Part shown: positions 33,900-46,130 of the stretch, piece by piece
Layout of the letters: each line of letters starts with the position of its first letter
How positions within the stretch are numbered: position 1 is the stretch's first letter
Assembly: GCA_022036555.1 (NCBI GenBank)
Contig: CM039128.1
Span: 19,555,640 to 19,619,639, forward strand
DNA: 64,000 nucleotides
DNA from: Microstegium vimineum
Lineage: Eukaryota > Streptophyta > Magnoliopsida > Poales > Poaceae
Direction of reading: 5' to 3'
Made by a program: the position numbers and the translations under genes
Notes under the pieces: generated by a model
What the model was told of the DNA's origin: nothing
Database searches by the model: none
What the model saw: only the letters and a program-made list of their open reading frames with translations

Positions 33900-35150
33900 T
33901 TTGCAATACATGCAGGATGTAAGGAAAAAGAACACGAGAAAGGCAAGTTATTTCCCGTGCAACAATGAGAGTTTTCTGCGTTGGCGTGGCGTGCACCTTC
34001 ACCTCCCGTCAGGGGTTTATATGGAATTGAAAAATTGTATTTTTTCCCCTTTTTAAGTCCCAAAAATTGTGTCACCTTCATGTTTGATAAGGGTTTGGTT
34101 TTTCATTTGCGAGTAAAGACAATGGTTGTGTGATCCAAGATGACAGTTTGTGGTTTTTTGCATCCTTTGGGGAAATGGTTTGTTTATTTTAAATCTGTTG
34201 ATACACCTATCTGTAATGTTAATCTAAAGGCCCCTCGGCTTAATGATTAATTCTACATATTGTGGCATTTCGTTTGGTCATTATTGGGGGAAAATTTCGA
34301 AAGAAGGTCCATATGGGTCTTCAAAGTTTCGTTTGATTTTGAATCATACGAGACTTTGAGCTTGCCTACTAGCAAGATACCAAGGCCCTTTCAAAGGTTT
34401 TCCCTGAGAGGGCGTCTTTTGTTGGAATCGTACATACGAGTAGTGACCAATGACCGACAGTAAGTTGGATTTCAATACTTCATATTTTTTACTGATGAAT
34501 TAGGATATGGATATTTTCTACCAAATGAAGCTTTATCTAAACTTTTGAAAATTTTCAAAAAAATTCAAAATGAATAGAAAATAAAACTTTTGGCAAAAAA
34601 ATTTAAAAGCCTTCGTCTGATCGAGGAGGCAAATATTTGACCCATGATTTTTAGAAATCTCTAAGATTTTCGGAATTGTTCCACATTTAAAGCCACCTGG
34701 AAACCTCGGAAACCGTGTCCAGCGACGAAATCGACTTGTTCCCATGGTTTTCTATGATGAGCAGTAGCCTAAAAACCTCATTTGGGATACGCTCAAAAAC
34801 ACCCGTTTCCCCCAATTTTGAATAGTACCTTAACCCGGGTCAAGACACCATATAATATGCCCCTGTAAAAGCCCCCTTTTTTGGGTTTTTTAAGTTTTGG
34901 GGGGTTGTGGAATTTTTTATGTAAAAAACGACTTTTTGTCAGAAAAAACTTACCCCCAAGTCACAAATGCTTTTTCTGATATCCAAAAACTTAGGTAGCT
35001 TTACAACCGATCAAGGCAAAGGGGTGGTTGCTCGAATGGTGTTTCTTAGAAAAGATTTTCCCAACAAAGAGAAAAGTGTAAGAAGGGGATTGAAGAAGTT
35101 CAAGATGACCCAATAGGAAAACTTTTCAGTGATGCTAATGTGCAGAACAA
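33900..35150 (+). pseudogene. Copia protease/gag-pre-integrase and integrase remnants
   Basis: VHLHLPSGVYMELKNC (about 33990-34040) and SFDFESYETL (about 34340) match the gag-pre-integrase module of Tork-like copia elements. The integrase core downstream is too disrupted to identify its catalytic residues. Confidence 0.65.
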
Positions 35151-36660
35151 TTGAAAACCCTGTGGCAAGAAACCCCACCACAACCACGAAGGTCACAGAA
35201 CCGTGACACTTGAAGTTTTGTTGTTAGACATAAAGAACCTGCAACTAGCGGAACAATAAATCCCCAGTTCCGAAAATGGCAAAGTCCGAGACCCCGAAAA
35301 AATAGATTCCATGGAGACAATCAAGTTTGGAATTTGGGTTGACCCCCTATGGTTAAACCTATTGATGCAAATGGGTCTATAAAAAAAAAGGATATGGATG
35401 GAAACTTCACGTTTAAAGTCGACTTGTGAAAAGTTTTCGCCAGTTCAAGAGTTAACTAACGACATCTCCCCTACGTGCTTAATCTACCCGGATCATTTAG
35501 CAATGCTGCTTTTTCATTATAGATTTGGGCAATGGATGTTAAAACAGCCTTTCTAAATGAATTTGGGAAAGACTGTATAGAAAAACCCAAGGGGTTTATG
35601 ATCCAAAAAAGCTGAAAAAATGCAGCTACAGAATCCTTTTAAATTAAAAGAAAACATCTCGATTGAATATTCATTTTGATGAAGTCAAAGGGTTTGGTTT
35701 TCGTCAGAATAAAAGAACCTTGTTTTTAAAAAGAAAAAGTGAGCGTGTTGTGTTTTATTTTTGTATGGATGAAATACTATTGATTGGAATGCATTCCTAT
35801 TTGCAATCTATAAAGACTTCACGGAGTAATATTTTTTTCTATGAAGATTAGGAAAGCAACATACATTTTGCATCAAAATCTATAGAATAGAAAAGAGTTA
35901 TAGGATAAATCAAGGACATACATTACAATGTTGAAACGTTCAACATGAAACAATCCAAAAAGGTTCTTTTTCCCAGTCACATGTATACGTTTTTTAGCAG
36001 AAGCATGTCCTTCGACAGCTGATGAGCGGAAACGAATGAGTAAAGTTTTCCCAAACTTCCATTGTTTTCCCCAGTAAAACCCTGAATTAAATTCTCGCCC
36101 CAAATTTCCATATCTCTAAATGTTGCGACAGTCCAAGCCAATCCAGTGAGATCCCCCTGGACCTTGTTAAAAACATTCTTAAGTATTGAGAAGGACAAAA
36201 AATGTTTCCCAATTATGGAGTAAAAGAGCTCTTTTTAAATGGGTTTCACCGAGACTTCCATGAATATAAATTTACTTCAATCATTTTTGTTCACAATTAA
36301 AGGGTGCTGTAAGTTGAAAGTTCCAAACAGAACGTGACTGATTACAAAGAAAACCCAGTACATTGCAGCTTCTCCGCTGCAAAGGAGGTGTTTGGATAAT
36401 TTCCTCATTGATTGGGTGTTTTCCCAAAAGCCCCCTTTTAATAACATTGTGACAACAAAAGGGCGATAGCAGCTAGGGAGCCCAAAGGGAAACACCAAAA
36501 GAACAAACAGTACTGCGAGTTTCATCAAACCCCCAGGTTCGTCGGTCGAGATGAATCAAAATGTGCAGTACATAGATTTGAATGTTTTCAGATCCCCCCT
36601 TTTACAAACTCTTCCAAAGCCTAAGCAGGCCACTTGGTCTTGGGGATAGACAACTAAAAA
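35150..36660 (+). pseudogene. Copia RT and RNase H
   Basis: Recognisable pieces in several frames are DPEKIDSMET (35290), MDVKTAFLNEFG (35530), NIHFDEVKGFGF then MDEILLIGMHS (35663-35800; relatives have YVDDILLIG, so the DD is not intact as read), DLGKATYIL (35845), NILKYLRRT-like (36170), QYIAASP-like (36360) and TLPKPKQATW (36610). The order is correct for RVT_2 plus RNase H. Confidence 0.78.
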
Positions 36661-36785
36661 GATTAACTTAGTGCAAATGGAAAACGTTAGGAATATGGGG
36701 CCCAAGCAATCAGTGTTTTGATCTCCCATTGTATCTATGATAATATTAGTGGATAATTCATTAGTAGGAAGAGTGCAATGTGAAT

Positions 36786-37783
36786 TGTTGGGGACTCAAT
36801 ACCTGAATGTTTTTCTAAAATTGTCCCCCGTCGGCCTTTGTAAAGCACCTGAAATTTAAATTCCAAACCTGTATTTGGTATGGCTAGGGGCACAAGCAAA
36901 GACATGAGATTCACTTTATTGGGCACATGTGGGACTGTAGGGGGACTCCCAACAAATTAGGCTCTATTCTGTCATGTAGCATGTCCTTAGCCCTGAGATG
37001 GTATTACTCAAGAGGTGAAGCGATCATAGAGACTACAAACGTACCCATAATTGGTGGGATAAAGGGGTGCCCTTGGTGTCGGAAACAGGCTTAGAAAACA
37101 ATCAAGGGGAATTTGCCCTTCTCTGAAGAATCACTGGATCACCATTTTTGGATCAACAAATGCATGCCATGGGGTTTTAGTGTTAACCCACGAGTGAACC
37201 ATATCAGTGCAAGGGAATAACGTTACAATATAGGGTTCTGCGGAGTCTTGTCATATCTTGGGCATATTAAACCCCCCGCCTTGCTAAGCCGCTATCACTA
37301 TGGCCCATAAGAGTATTGCTTTGTCTTTATCGTGACCCAGGCCAAACATTAAGGGCTGGAAGATTCGGGTTGGCCCGAATAACTAGGTTTAGTTTCAAAT
37401 GCCTCCACCGTGGAAGCTCGTTAGGGCCTATATAAGCAGGGGGGGCCGGGGCAATTACCCACGCCTAGCCCGCCGCCCGCCCCCCCACGCTCGCGCCTTT
37501 TCCTCGCGGACCTAGCATTTTCGGAGGCAACGCCCCCCCCCTCCCCTGTGGATTCCTCGAGTGCTGCATTTAAAGCACAAGGACGAACCCGCCGAAGGGA
37601 CGTTGAGACGGACGCCCGCCTGCACTGCCTGCTGCACGCGAAACGACTACACAAGTCGTTTTCCCGCTGCCCCTCCCGCGTCTAGGTAACCCCTGAAACC
37701 CTTAATCAGAAACCCCCGTTTTTGAGGTCAAAAATTTTTTTTTTTTCCGGAAAAGCGTAGAAACCCTTTCGTTTTCCCCTACA
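36786..37783 (+). repeat. 3' LTR of the copia element
   Basis: It begins TGTTGGGGACTCAATACC, has a TATA box (CCTATATAAGCAG at about 37430) and ends near CCCCTACA. It is shorter than the 5' copy by about 0.2 kb. Confidence 0.7.
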
Positions 37784-39589
37784 TAATAGTATTGTTTCTG
37801 CCCTGCCCTACAAACGGGGAGATACAAAGCCCTCATAGTTTGTCACCCCCCGCAACTACCTCACATCGATTGTAGGGTACAACAAAAAAAAAAATAAAAA
37901 AAACGTCTAGGCACCCGCCTAAACTTATCTTCATTATCCACAGCGCTAATGAAAAACCCCTATACGATCCTAACACCATTATTAAAACTAACTAGACCCA
38001 AGTATATAATCATAATAGACTAAGAACAATAAAAATTTAAGAAAAATAATCAAAAGATAAAGTCATAAAAAAATATAATGTAACCCAATTCATTTCAAAT
38101 ATTGAAAACAAATGATAACAAGAAAAACTAGAGAGAGAATTAAACCAATATCCTCTTGAAAAAGATCCTACCAACCGAAGTTGACCCCCTTATTTTTAAT
38201 CCTAAATTTTATGCTAAACTAGAATTATTGATGTGTTTCTCTTGGGTTTGATCAGGCTTCTCCTCTGAGATGGATGATAAAATGAATTTATTCAAAGAGC
38301 TCTTCTCTCAGTTCAGGGCCTTCCTATATAGCCTCCTAAAATAACTCGACCTTTCGAAAAAAACGACCTTAAATGGGGCCTATTGTGATCTAAGGCGGGG
38401 GGTTAATGGGCCCCCCAAAACCCCTTGGTTTTGACCTAGGCGGCCACCCCTTTCCCCCGCCCCCCCAGCCTTGGTTCCTTCCCCCCCCCTCTTGCCCCTT
38501 TAAAATTTTTTTTTTGTTTGTACGAATATGGGTTTATTTATGTAATAAGACATTGGCCTTTTCCCCCAATTCCCGAAACCCCCCCCCCCCCCGAAGAAAT
38601 TACAAATTTCCCAAAACTTGGAATTTTCATATAAACCTTATTTTAAGTATTGGTTTTTTTATAGTCATTTCCTTGCAGTTGACGGTTTTTTTTGGTCTTA
38701 AGACCGACCCCCCAGCCCCAGCTTACCCTTTTTCCCCTCCCTGGTAAAATAGACCAGTGATGGATCAGAGTTTCCGCAATGCTTTCACCCCCTTTTAAAA
38801 GGGACACATTTCAATAAGATTCGTCTCCGGTTAAACAACTATTAAAATTTGAAAATTATCATTAAAACCTCCACCATTGGTTGTAAAAATTCACCTTTGT
38901 CTTGGGAGTTTTTTAAAACAGAACTTTCCCCCCCCGTCAGCACCTAACCGGGTCTTTGATTTAACGAACCCAGATTTTTGAGTTTTCAAAATAAAACTCC
39001 CAAAATTTCTTGTGGGCTCCTCGTCGTCATTTTGGTATTTCTTTGGATCCTTAAACCCAAGCTGTGGTGTATGCCCTTTTTCCCCAAATATTGTATTTGG
39101 TATAAGGCATTGTGGTTTTGCCTTCTCTCTCCCCTACTTCTTATAAGCTAAAAATCTAAGCTCATAGGGGAGGGTACAATACAACCCTTTCAGACATATT
39201 TGCTACCCAAAACCCTAAACCCAAAAAGATCAAAAAATCAAATCAAATGGCATTGTGGCGAAGGGGAAAGGGGGTGATGGGGGTGTTTAAAGGTGATGAT
39301 TTGGAATTTTGGGGAAGCAGGTGAAAGTCTATTTACTTTTGGTCCCCTTTTTATGATATACCTTTCTCAATTGAAACTTTCGAAGAATGAATCCATAAAA
39401 AATAATTTTTTGATGGGAGGGTTTACCCCAATTCTAAATATCGAACTTTCCCATTCCTTCCCTCCTTTTTATTTTAAAGTTTGCGAAACTGAAAGCATTG
39501 GAGAACAATTTTTACAAAGGCTAAAACAATTTTTTTTAACTTTTTGGGGGGATAAACAGCAATAATATGTAGAGGGTAAAAAACCCCAC
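37784..39589. other. Unassigned low-quality sequence
   Basis: AT-rich to 38400, then C/T runs. No protein family, paired LTR or RNA gene was recognised. Part of it may be the internal start of the chromovirus whose LTR and PBS lie at 39590-40698 on the minus strand. Confidence 0.4.
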
Positions 39590-40698
39590 CCCCCTGTAAC
39601 GAAAGCTTTGATACCAAAGAGGCGATACGATGTCCCCCTCTTCACAGTTTGGATAAATTAGGAAAATACTTCAGAAGCCATAACTTCGTACGCACAAAAC
39701 TACAAAATGAAAAAATAAAACTCGAACCAACCACCCCCTCTTTAACCGGGAAACCCGAATCGAGGATTCGCCACCCACTCTCAAAACCAAAACCAACACA
39801 ACCTACAATCAAAAAAGGATAACCTTGAAAAGGGGGTAACACCAATTGGGAGCAATAAGCCCCCCGCTCTGTAATCCCCCAAGAATCACAGAGCAAAAAG
39901 AGGAAATCACTCTCAGGTTTGTTTTTACACAGCTAAACAAAAGGGGGGTTTTTTCGATTAAAATCTGAATTACAATGACTTAGGTTTTTATTCTAACAAC
40001 ACCCTGCAATAGGTGCAAACACGATGGAAATGAAATAACATATGAAAGGGCCCTCCACGAATGCCCCTTAAAGTGGATTCGCGCTGTTTTCCTGGCATTC
40101 TTTTTAATTTTACAATCTCCCACTTGAAAATCCAAATTTAACTAATTGCTTGAAAATTAACTTCACCCATATTTCCAACCAGGTATACCATGAAAAAGGG
40201 GTTTATAGATGGTACATTTTTTTGATGGAAGTGTACCAACATTCTATCATTGAAACCATTCCCTTGTACAGCCCTCACTAATCTGTTCGCTCTTAAAATT
40301 GACACTTCAAAATATGAGTTTTGTGCATTGAAATAACTTGAATACTTTCCAATGCCCCTTTTGGCCTCAACTTCCCCGATAGAGATATATGATCAGTTTT
40401 CTTGGTCCTTTTGGGACTGGACTGTCCATTTTTCTTCAACTAGTCCGTTTTGTCTTAGCTTTCTTCATGTAGATAACATCCGCCTCTTATGTGTATACTA
40501 AGTACAACAAAAGAAACACTAGTAAAATATTTATCATTAATATAACATTATTTTCACAAAGTAGCCCCTTGCACCTCTTTTTGGGAGTTTCTTTGCTCGG
40601 CTACGTTAAGGGCCCCATTAAATTTCTTGGGGTGTGGCGGGGGCTTGATGGCGTGGTCATATCATCCTCGCCCACTTGAAAAGCATCGTCCTCGACCT
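39590..40698 (-). repeat. Reina-type chromovirus direct repeat, copy 1 (pol tail, LTR, PBS)
   Basis: It is collinear with 56620-57760 in the same orientation. Read on the minus strand, both copies start with the end of a pol frame (a GPLT/GPITR-like phrase), pass through an AATT-rich 3' region and LTR, and end with a TGGTATCAAA PBS-like site (about 39605-39620 here). Noise prevents exact LTR borders. Confidence 0.65.
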
Positions 40699-43320
40699 TG
40701 TCACACTCAATTTTAAAGAGAAAATTGAATATAATAACTCATGTGTGCCTAGAGATCAACACACACTTTAACCCACAAACTTTAAATAGTACCTTCACTG
40801 AGTGCTATTACATAACAATAAAATTCTTAAACAAAACAGCGGAAATAAAGAAAAACTTGCGACGAAGCTCCACTTCACAGGGAACCCGACTGTTTGACCA
40901 CTACCCTTTAAAACTCCTCACGTACCTTCATACCATTTGAAGGGGTTGAGAAAGCAAGTGAGCACTTAAAGTATAAAGCAAGATAAAATTAGTTATGAAG
41001 CAAAGGCTGACACTGTCTGTACTTGGGGGGTTGCTTTTAACTTGGTCAAGTTTTACCAAAATCTTAGCTTTAGTTATGCTTACCCAATTTATAACCACAT
41101 GATAAAATTAATAAACAACATTAAATAAATTTAACACATGTCATCTACACTGTGAGTTTTCCACCCCCTCTAACCATGAGCATGGCTATCATATAGATTA
41201 CACTCTCAAGGTTTACACTTTACCCCAACCCTTTACCCATATGGCCGGTTTTTTAACTCCCATAACACTTCCAATGGTGTGGCAGGGAACCTATGAATTT
41301 TTTCAAAATCTTCCAACATGTTCCAGACCCTACAGACCCAAGCAAGGTATGTAAGCCCCTACCGTTTGGGACCTTCGAAGCGGTAAACCCCCTAGGACAG
41401 CCCACAACCCCACGTTGGCCCCAAAAGTGCCTTCAAGAACGCCAACATGCGTACGAATCTTCAAACTTGAATAAACCAACCATTAACCTCATGTTGCATT
41501 TAAAAACCCACTTTTGCCCTACAGGGGGCCTATCCTTTTGCTAAAAAACCAAATTTTTTTTTCATTGTTGCATAAAATCATAACAAGATTCCCTCTCAAT
41601 CCATATTTTTAAAGCATATAAGCTACCCATACATAAAAACCCGTGGTGACAAGGACAAGATAACAAAGCTATGGTATAGATCAAAAGAATCAATATTAGA
41701 CACATGCAATCATGACTAGATGAATTAAGGTGAATATAACAAAGGGTGATCCCATTTTAAAATTGCCTTGATCGCAAAGCTCCGGGTGATCCCGACTCTG
41801 CAAAGAACTCTTCCCCACTGAAGATCTCACCGGCTTACTCCATCCCAACACCACGCAATCATCCAAAAAATCATACACGAAGCAATAAATATACAACATT
41901 ACGCCATAAAAATAAAGAGCTTTGAAAAGGTTTTAAAAATCTAACTACTTATCCGATCACAAAACGCGAGAATCACGCTTAAACGGAAACTAAAACAAAA
42001 TTATAATTAAACAATTTGAAAAGGGCAAATTTAAGCATTAAAGAATTAATTTACTTTGTTTTCAAAAGTAATTAACAAATAATGAAACTATACTATGGAT
42101 AGACAAAAATTACGGATCTAAAAGCACTTGAACGGATCATTTGATTAAAACGACAACTATAGGCGTTTGAAAATCAGGCAAAATGTAATTAGGGTTTTTT
42201 TAAACGAATAAAAAACTAATCTGAAAAGGGAATACGTTTTCCCGAGAAAGCGTAAAGGAAAACACTTTGGGCGCGGTTAAGAGCCAAATAGGCAGCGCTC
42301 TTTACAAAAAGGCGGAGCGAAGAGGTATCTTTTCTGGTTCTTGGATCAAAGGATGATCAGATTAATCCGGGAGAGAGGGCATTCCCCACTGGATCAGACG
42401 GTACGCAGCGGCGGACAGGCGGCAGAGCCTGTCTCGCGGGCATAAGAAAAAGGGAGTTCATGCTCGTTTTCAAATCCGCACACCGGGAGATAGAGGAACA
42501 CGCGAACTCGCCTAGGGCAAGGGCAGGCTCGGGGAAACGGACGGAAGGGACCGACGGCGGGGAAACCGCGCGGCGGAGCCCCTGTGCACTCGAAACGTCG
42601 AACAAGCACAATAAGAGGAAAAAAGAAAAAGAGTGTTCCGCGACACGCGCATCGAGGCGGGGGTCGGGGACAAACGTGGCCGGAGTCGCTCAACGACGAC
42701 GGCTAGACGGCGGAACCCCACACGATGCGGGCTGCTTCTGCTGCTTTCGAGGATGCAGGGTTCGAAAAAATGGGAAAGGCGCGCGGTGGCGCACTATTTA
42801 TGGAGAAAGGGGGGATCCGGCTTACACCTGGACCGAAACGACGCGGCACGCGCAACGCGGTGAGCAGTAGACTCCTCTTGGGCTCGCGCGAGGGAAGGAG
42901 GAGCCGCGGCGGGCCGCGCTGTCCATGGAAGGGAGGGAAGGGCACGGTGCGGTGCGCCTGCGATGAGCTGGCCGAGAGGCAGGAGTCGGCCCACTCGGAA
43001 GAAAGTGGAGGGGAGAAAAAGGCACCCGGCTGGGTGTTGGGCCAAAAAAGAATTAAGGGGCTTCGTTTTTTTTTTTTTATTTTTCCCTTTTTGCAAACAT
43101 TTTTCCAAATGAAATTTTCAAGGGTTTTTGGAAATCCTTTCTTTGAGTTTTAAAAACCAAGCAACCCAAGTTTTTGCAAGCAGGAAAATGCACAACAGGG
43201 GAAACCCTAGCAAACTTTTTTTTATTTAATTAAGTCTATGCTTCACAAAAATTGCTTGAATTAAATCAAATAAACAAATTCAAACTTTTTTTTACTAATT
43301 AAAATTTTTAGGGTGTTACA
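40699..43320 (-). repeat. 3' LTR of the Tekay-type element
   Basis: It is aligned by eye with 48680-51299 along its full length, including a GC-rich block (42400-43030) and a minus-strand TATA (CCATAAATAG, about 42791-42800). The TAAGGGGGTTGAAT tract at 43321-43335 (minus) is the polypurine tract. Confidence 0.82.
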
Positions 43321-43335
43321 ATTCAACCCCCTTAA

Positions 43336-46130
43336 AGGGACCACTCGCCGAGATCCCAGATTTTACGTCCCTTTAAGAGTTGAGGGAGTTTTCTTAATTC
43401 CTCTCTTCCCAAGTGGCCTTTTCCCTTCTTATTCTTCCACGGGCACTTGCACATCTTGAGGACCTGACTCCTTGTAATTCTTTCGCTTTTCCAAAACCTT
43501 AAACCCGGGATATTCTTGGTTTCAAATCTTCCTTAACGTAAGTTCCGCCAACATAATTGTTCTTTCGTAACTCGCAAACACTTCTTGACGAGTTTACTTT
43601 GAACACACTTAACTCCTGACAAACTTCGGGAACTCTAACCGAAAGCCACTTCTCCATGTCTCCAAGAATCTTAAAAGGACCAAATTATCGGGTGCAACTT
43701 CCTTTCATATTGAATCTTTTTTAACACTTCTCATAGGGGAAAAACTTCAATAAACTTTAAACACCTACCTCAAAAGACAAATCTCTTCTTCGTTATCCGC
43801 GACTCTTTCAACTTTGCAACCCCTTTAATTACTTTGATTACTCGACTTTTTCTTCACTCCTAGAACATCTGGGCCAAACCTGGTTTCCCCGTTATCCCCG
43901 AACAACGGAGTCTCAACTCCGTCCATACAAACTTCAAAAAGGTCCCCTCTTTAAACTTCCTGATAACTGTGGGGTTGGGGAATCCGCATAGGCACCGGGC
44001 CCACGGTACCTTTCGCAAAGACAACTCTCAACATTCTTCAACTTATTTTCTTCTACTCCTTTTGTCTTTGATAGGGGTTTGCAAATTCAACATTTCCGGG
44101 GGAAAAAAGCCTTGCTTCCAAAAGAGGGTCGGGGTTTTCCCCTATCTTCACAACTTTTTGGGAACCATGCTGGCATTCTTTTCTCCATAATAACTCGCTA
44201 CTTGTGCCCCGTAAATGGTTCAACTGCAAAAATTAGCTACCTTAGCAAGGGGTCAACTATGACCCATATCAAACCTTTCCGAACTAACCCACTTGATCCA
44301 AACCCCCTTCTCCAAATACAGTATCGCTCGTTGCACATCTGCGGCCGAGGGTTTTCTTTAACCCTCACTGTACCCATAGGGGACTTCTGCCACTTTCCTG
44401 CAAACCACCCAAAAATATTCTCTTTAAATCCAGTACATCTTAGTACTTCTAGATGTATGAGTAGGTTGACTCATACTTCTCGCAGAATTGTCCCGTCGAT
44501 TTGACTTATGTCCCGGAACTAGACCTCTTTCCAACCCAAAGTACCATTACATCTAACAAATCCTGGTGACGGGCCTTTCCTTTAATTCTCAAAATCACTC
44601 ATTCTTACCTGCCCAAATGACCTTCACGAAACTCCCCCTTTTCTAGGTAGACCCCCACTACCTCTCCATAATTACAACAATCTCAATTGAGACTCAATTC
44701 AGCACACAACTCTTCAGGCATAGGATTTTTTCCCAATCTCGTTACATAAAATCTCCTGCTAAAAGCATCGCACAACTTGGCTTTACCCGGGATAGAACAC
44801 TAGGCACAATCCCTTTCACTCCACAACGACTGCCTCACCAACCCTATGAGTAAAGATATTAAACCTTATTCGGTTTTTTCCCACACTTATACCATAAGAA
44901 TTCTCCATACTTAAAATCCCAAACCACACTGCTAACCCCAAATTTCATAGTCATAATTCACTCATGCCCCCTCATTTCCAACATACGCAATAACTCTTCT
45001 TCTGCATAAGCACACAACCCAAACGGACGAAGGGCCCATCCATAAAATAGAGAACTTCTGACTCAATCGAAAAGGTCTCACACGAGCAACCCTCTTTTCA
45101 ATTCTTCAATTAGCCTACTCTTCTCTACCAAACAAACTTGGGCTAGAAACCTTTAATAAACCCTTCTATAATATCCGCTAACCCAAAAAAACACGAATCT
45201 CACTACATTGGGGGGTTTTCCCAATTCAGTACCACCTTACAGATCAACTAAAACTCCGTAGACAAAACATCCAAAAAAAGAAACTTCTTTAAACCCAAAA
45301 ACCCACTATTTCTTGTACATACAACTGTGCTCCCCGAGCTTCTCAATACTATTCTTAAGGGTTTTCACATGCCATCACGTTCTTAGTAAAAAAATTTCAT
45401 CAAAAAACCACCAACAAACTTTCAATATCATAAAGACTTGTTCCAAATACATAGTACATCATTGTAAGCCCCAAGACATAAACCGATATTCTTTCAACCC
45501 GACCTCTATGAATCGTCTTGGAACATCTGAAGCCTTTCTTCAATTTAGAAACCAAAAAAAAAAGATCAATTTTGGAAAAAAACCCTCACCCTTCAACGAT
45601 CAAAAATCATCGTTTCTGCAAAATACTTTTCTTGATAGTACCTCTTTAGATACCGCAATAAACACAAAATCTCTACTCATCTTTCTTCAAAAAGTTTTAC
45701 CGGTGCACCCCAAGGTGAAGAACTGGACAATAAAACCTTTATCCACACTCTTAAAAATTTGTTTCTTCTTCTTCTAATTTTTAAAATTCCCCAAACCTAT
45801 AGGGTTTTTTAGCAAGTGCATTCCGGGTATAACTCAATATAAATTCAATTTTCACAAAATCGGACATACCTAGCAATTTTTTCTGGAAACATCTGGAAAT
45901 TCATCCACAACCCGCTCTGCTGTTTCATCCCCTCAAGCTAATTAAACGGGGGTTTGTCGGTGGGGTTCCAAAAACACACAACAAACTTTTACCTTTAATG
46001 ACTAAGGGGGAGGACAACAACTAAACACACTTACAAGCGCATATTTTTTCATCCAACCAACCCAAAAATGACATCAATTCTAGCGTTCTCAAACTTTAAT
46101 CCCCTTGGAATTATCCTTTAGAGCAATAGT
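43336..46130 (-). pseudogene. Tekay-type pol: RT, RNase H, integrase and chromodomain tail
   Basis: On the minus strand, pieces of RT/RNase H lie at about 44930-45400 (LNWEKPP-like, EIRVFLG, CAYAEEELLRM). An integrase piece near 44160-44200 resembles the YGRKCRTPLCW segment. The C-terminal IGPFKIL-type and chromodomain-like region is at about 43420-43760. Frames break every few tens of bases. Domain order and strand are clear; catalytic residues cannot be judged. Confidence 0.65.

Larger units (their letters stand above)
30688..37783 (+). mobile_element. Ty1/copia element (Tork/Angela-like), 7.1 kb, low-quality sequence
   Basis: LTRs at 30688-31893 and 36786-37783 match in order through many short blocks (ATGCATGCCATG, AACGAACCGGCCGAAGGGACG-like, CTGCCTGCTGC), with many indels. 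A PBS follows the left LTR. Between them the copia order gag, gag-pre-integrase, integrase, RT and RNase H can be followed in broken frames. The lineage name is from memory of motif style. No target duplication was found. Confidence 0.82.

Noticed and set aside
42394..43153. GC-rich ORFs at 42394-43153 and 50338-50942
   Set aside because: Both lie at the same place in the paired 2.6 kb LTRs of the Tekay-type element, so they are LTR leader DNA and not genes.
44079..45777. Plus-strand ORFs of 140-154 codons
   Set aside because: They are reverse-complement shadows of the minus-strand chromovirus pol.
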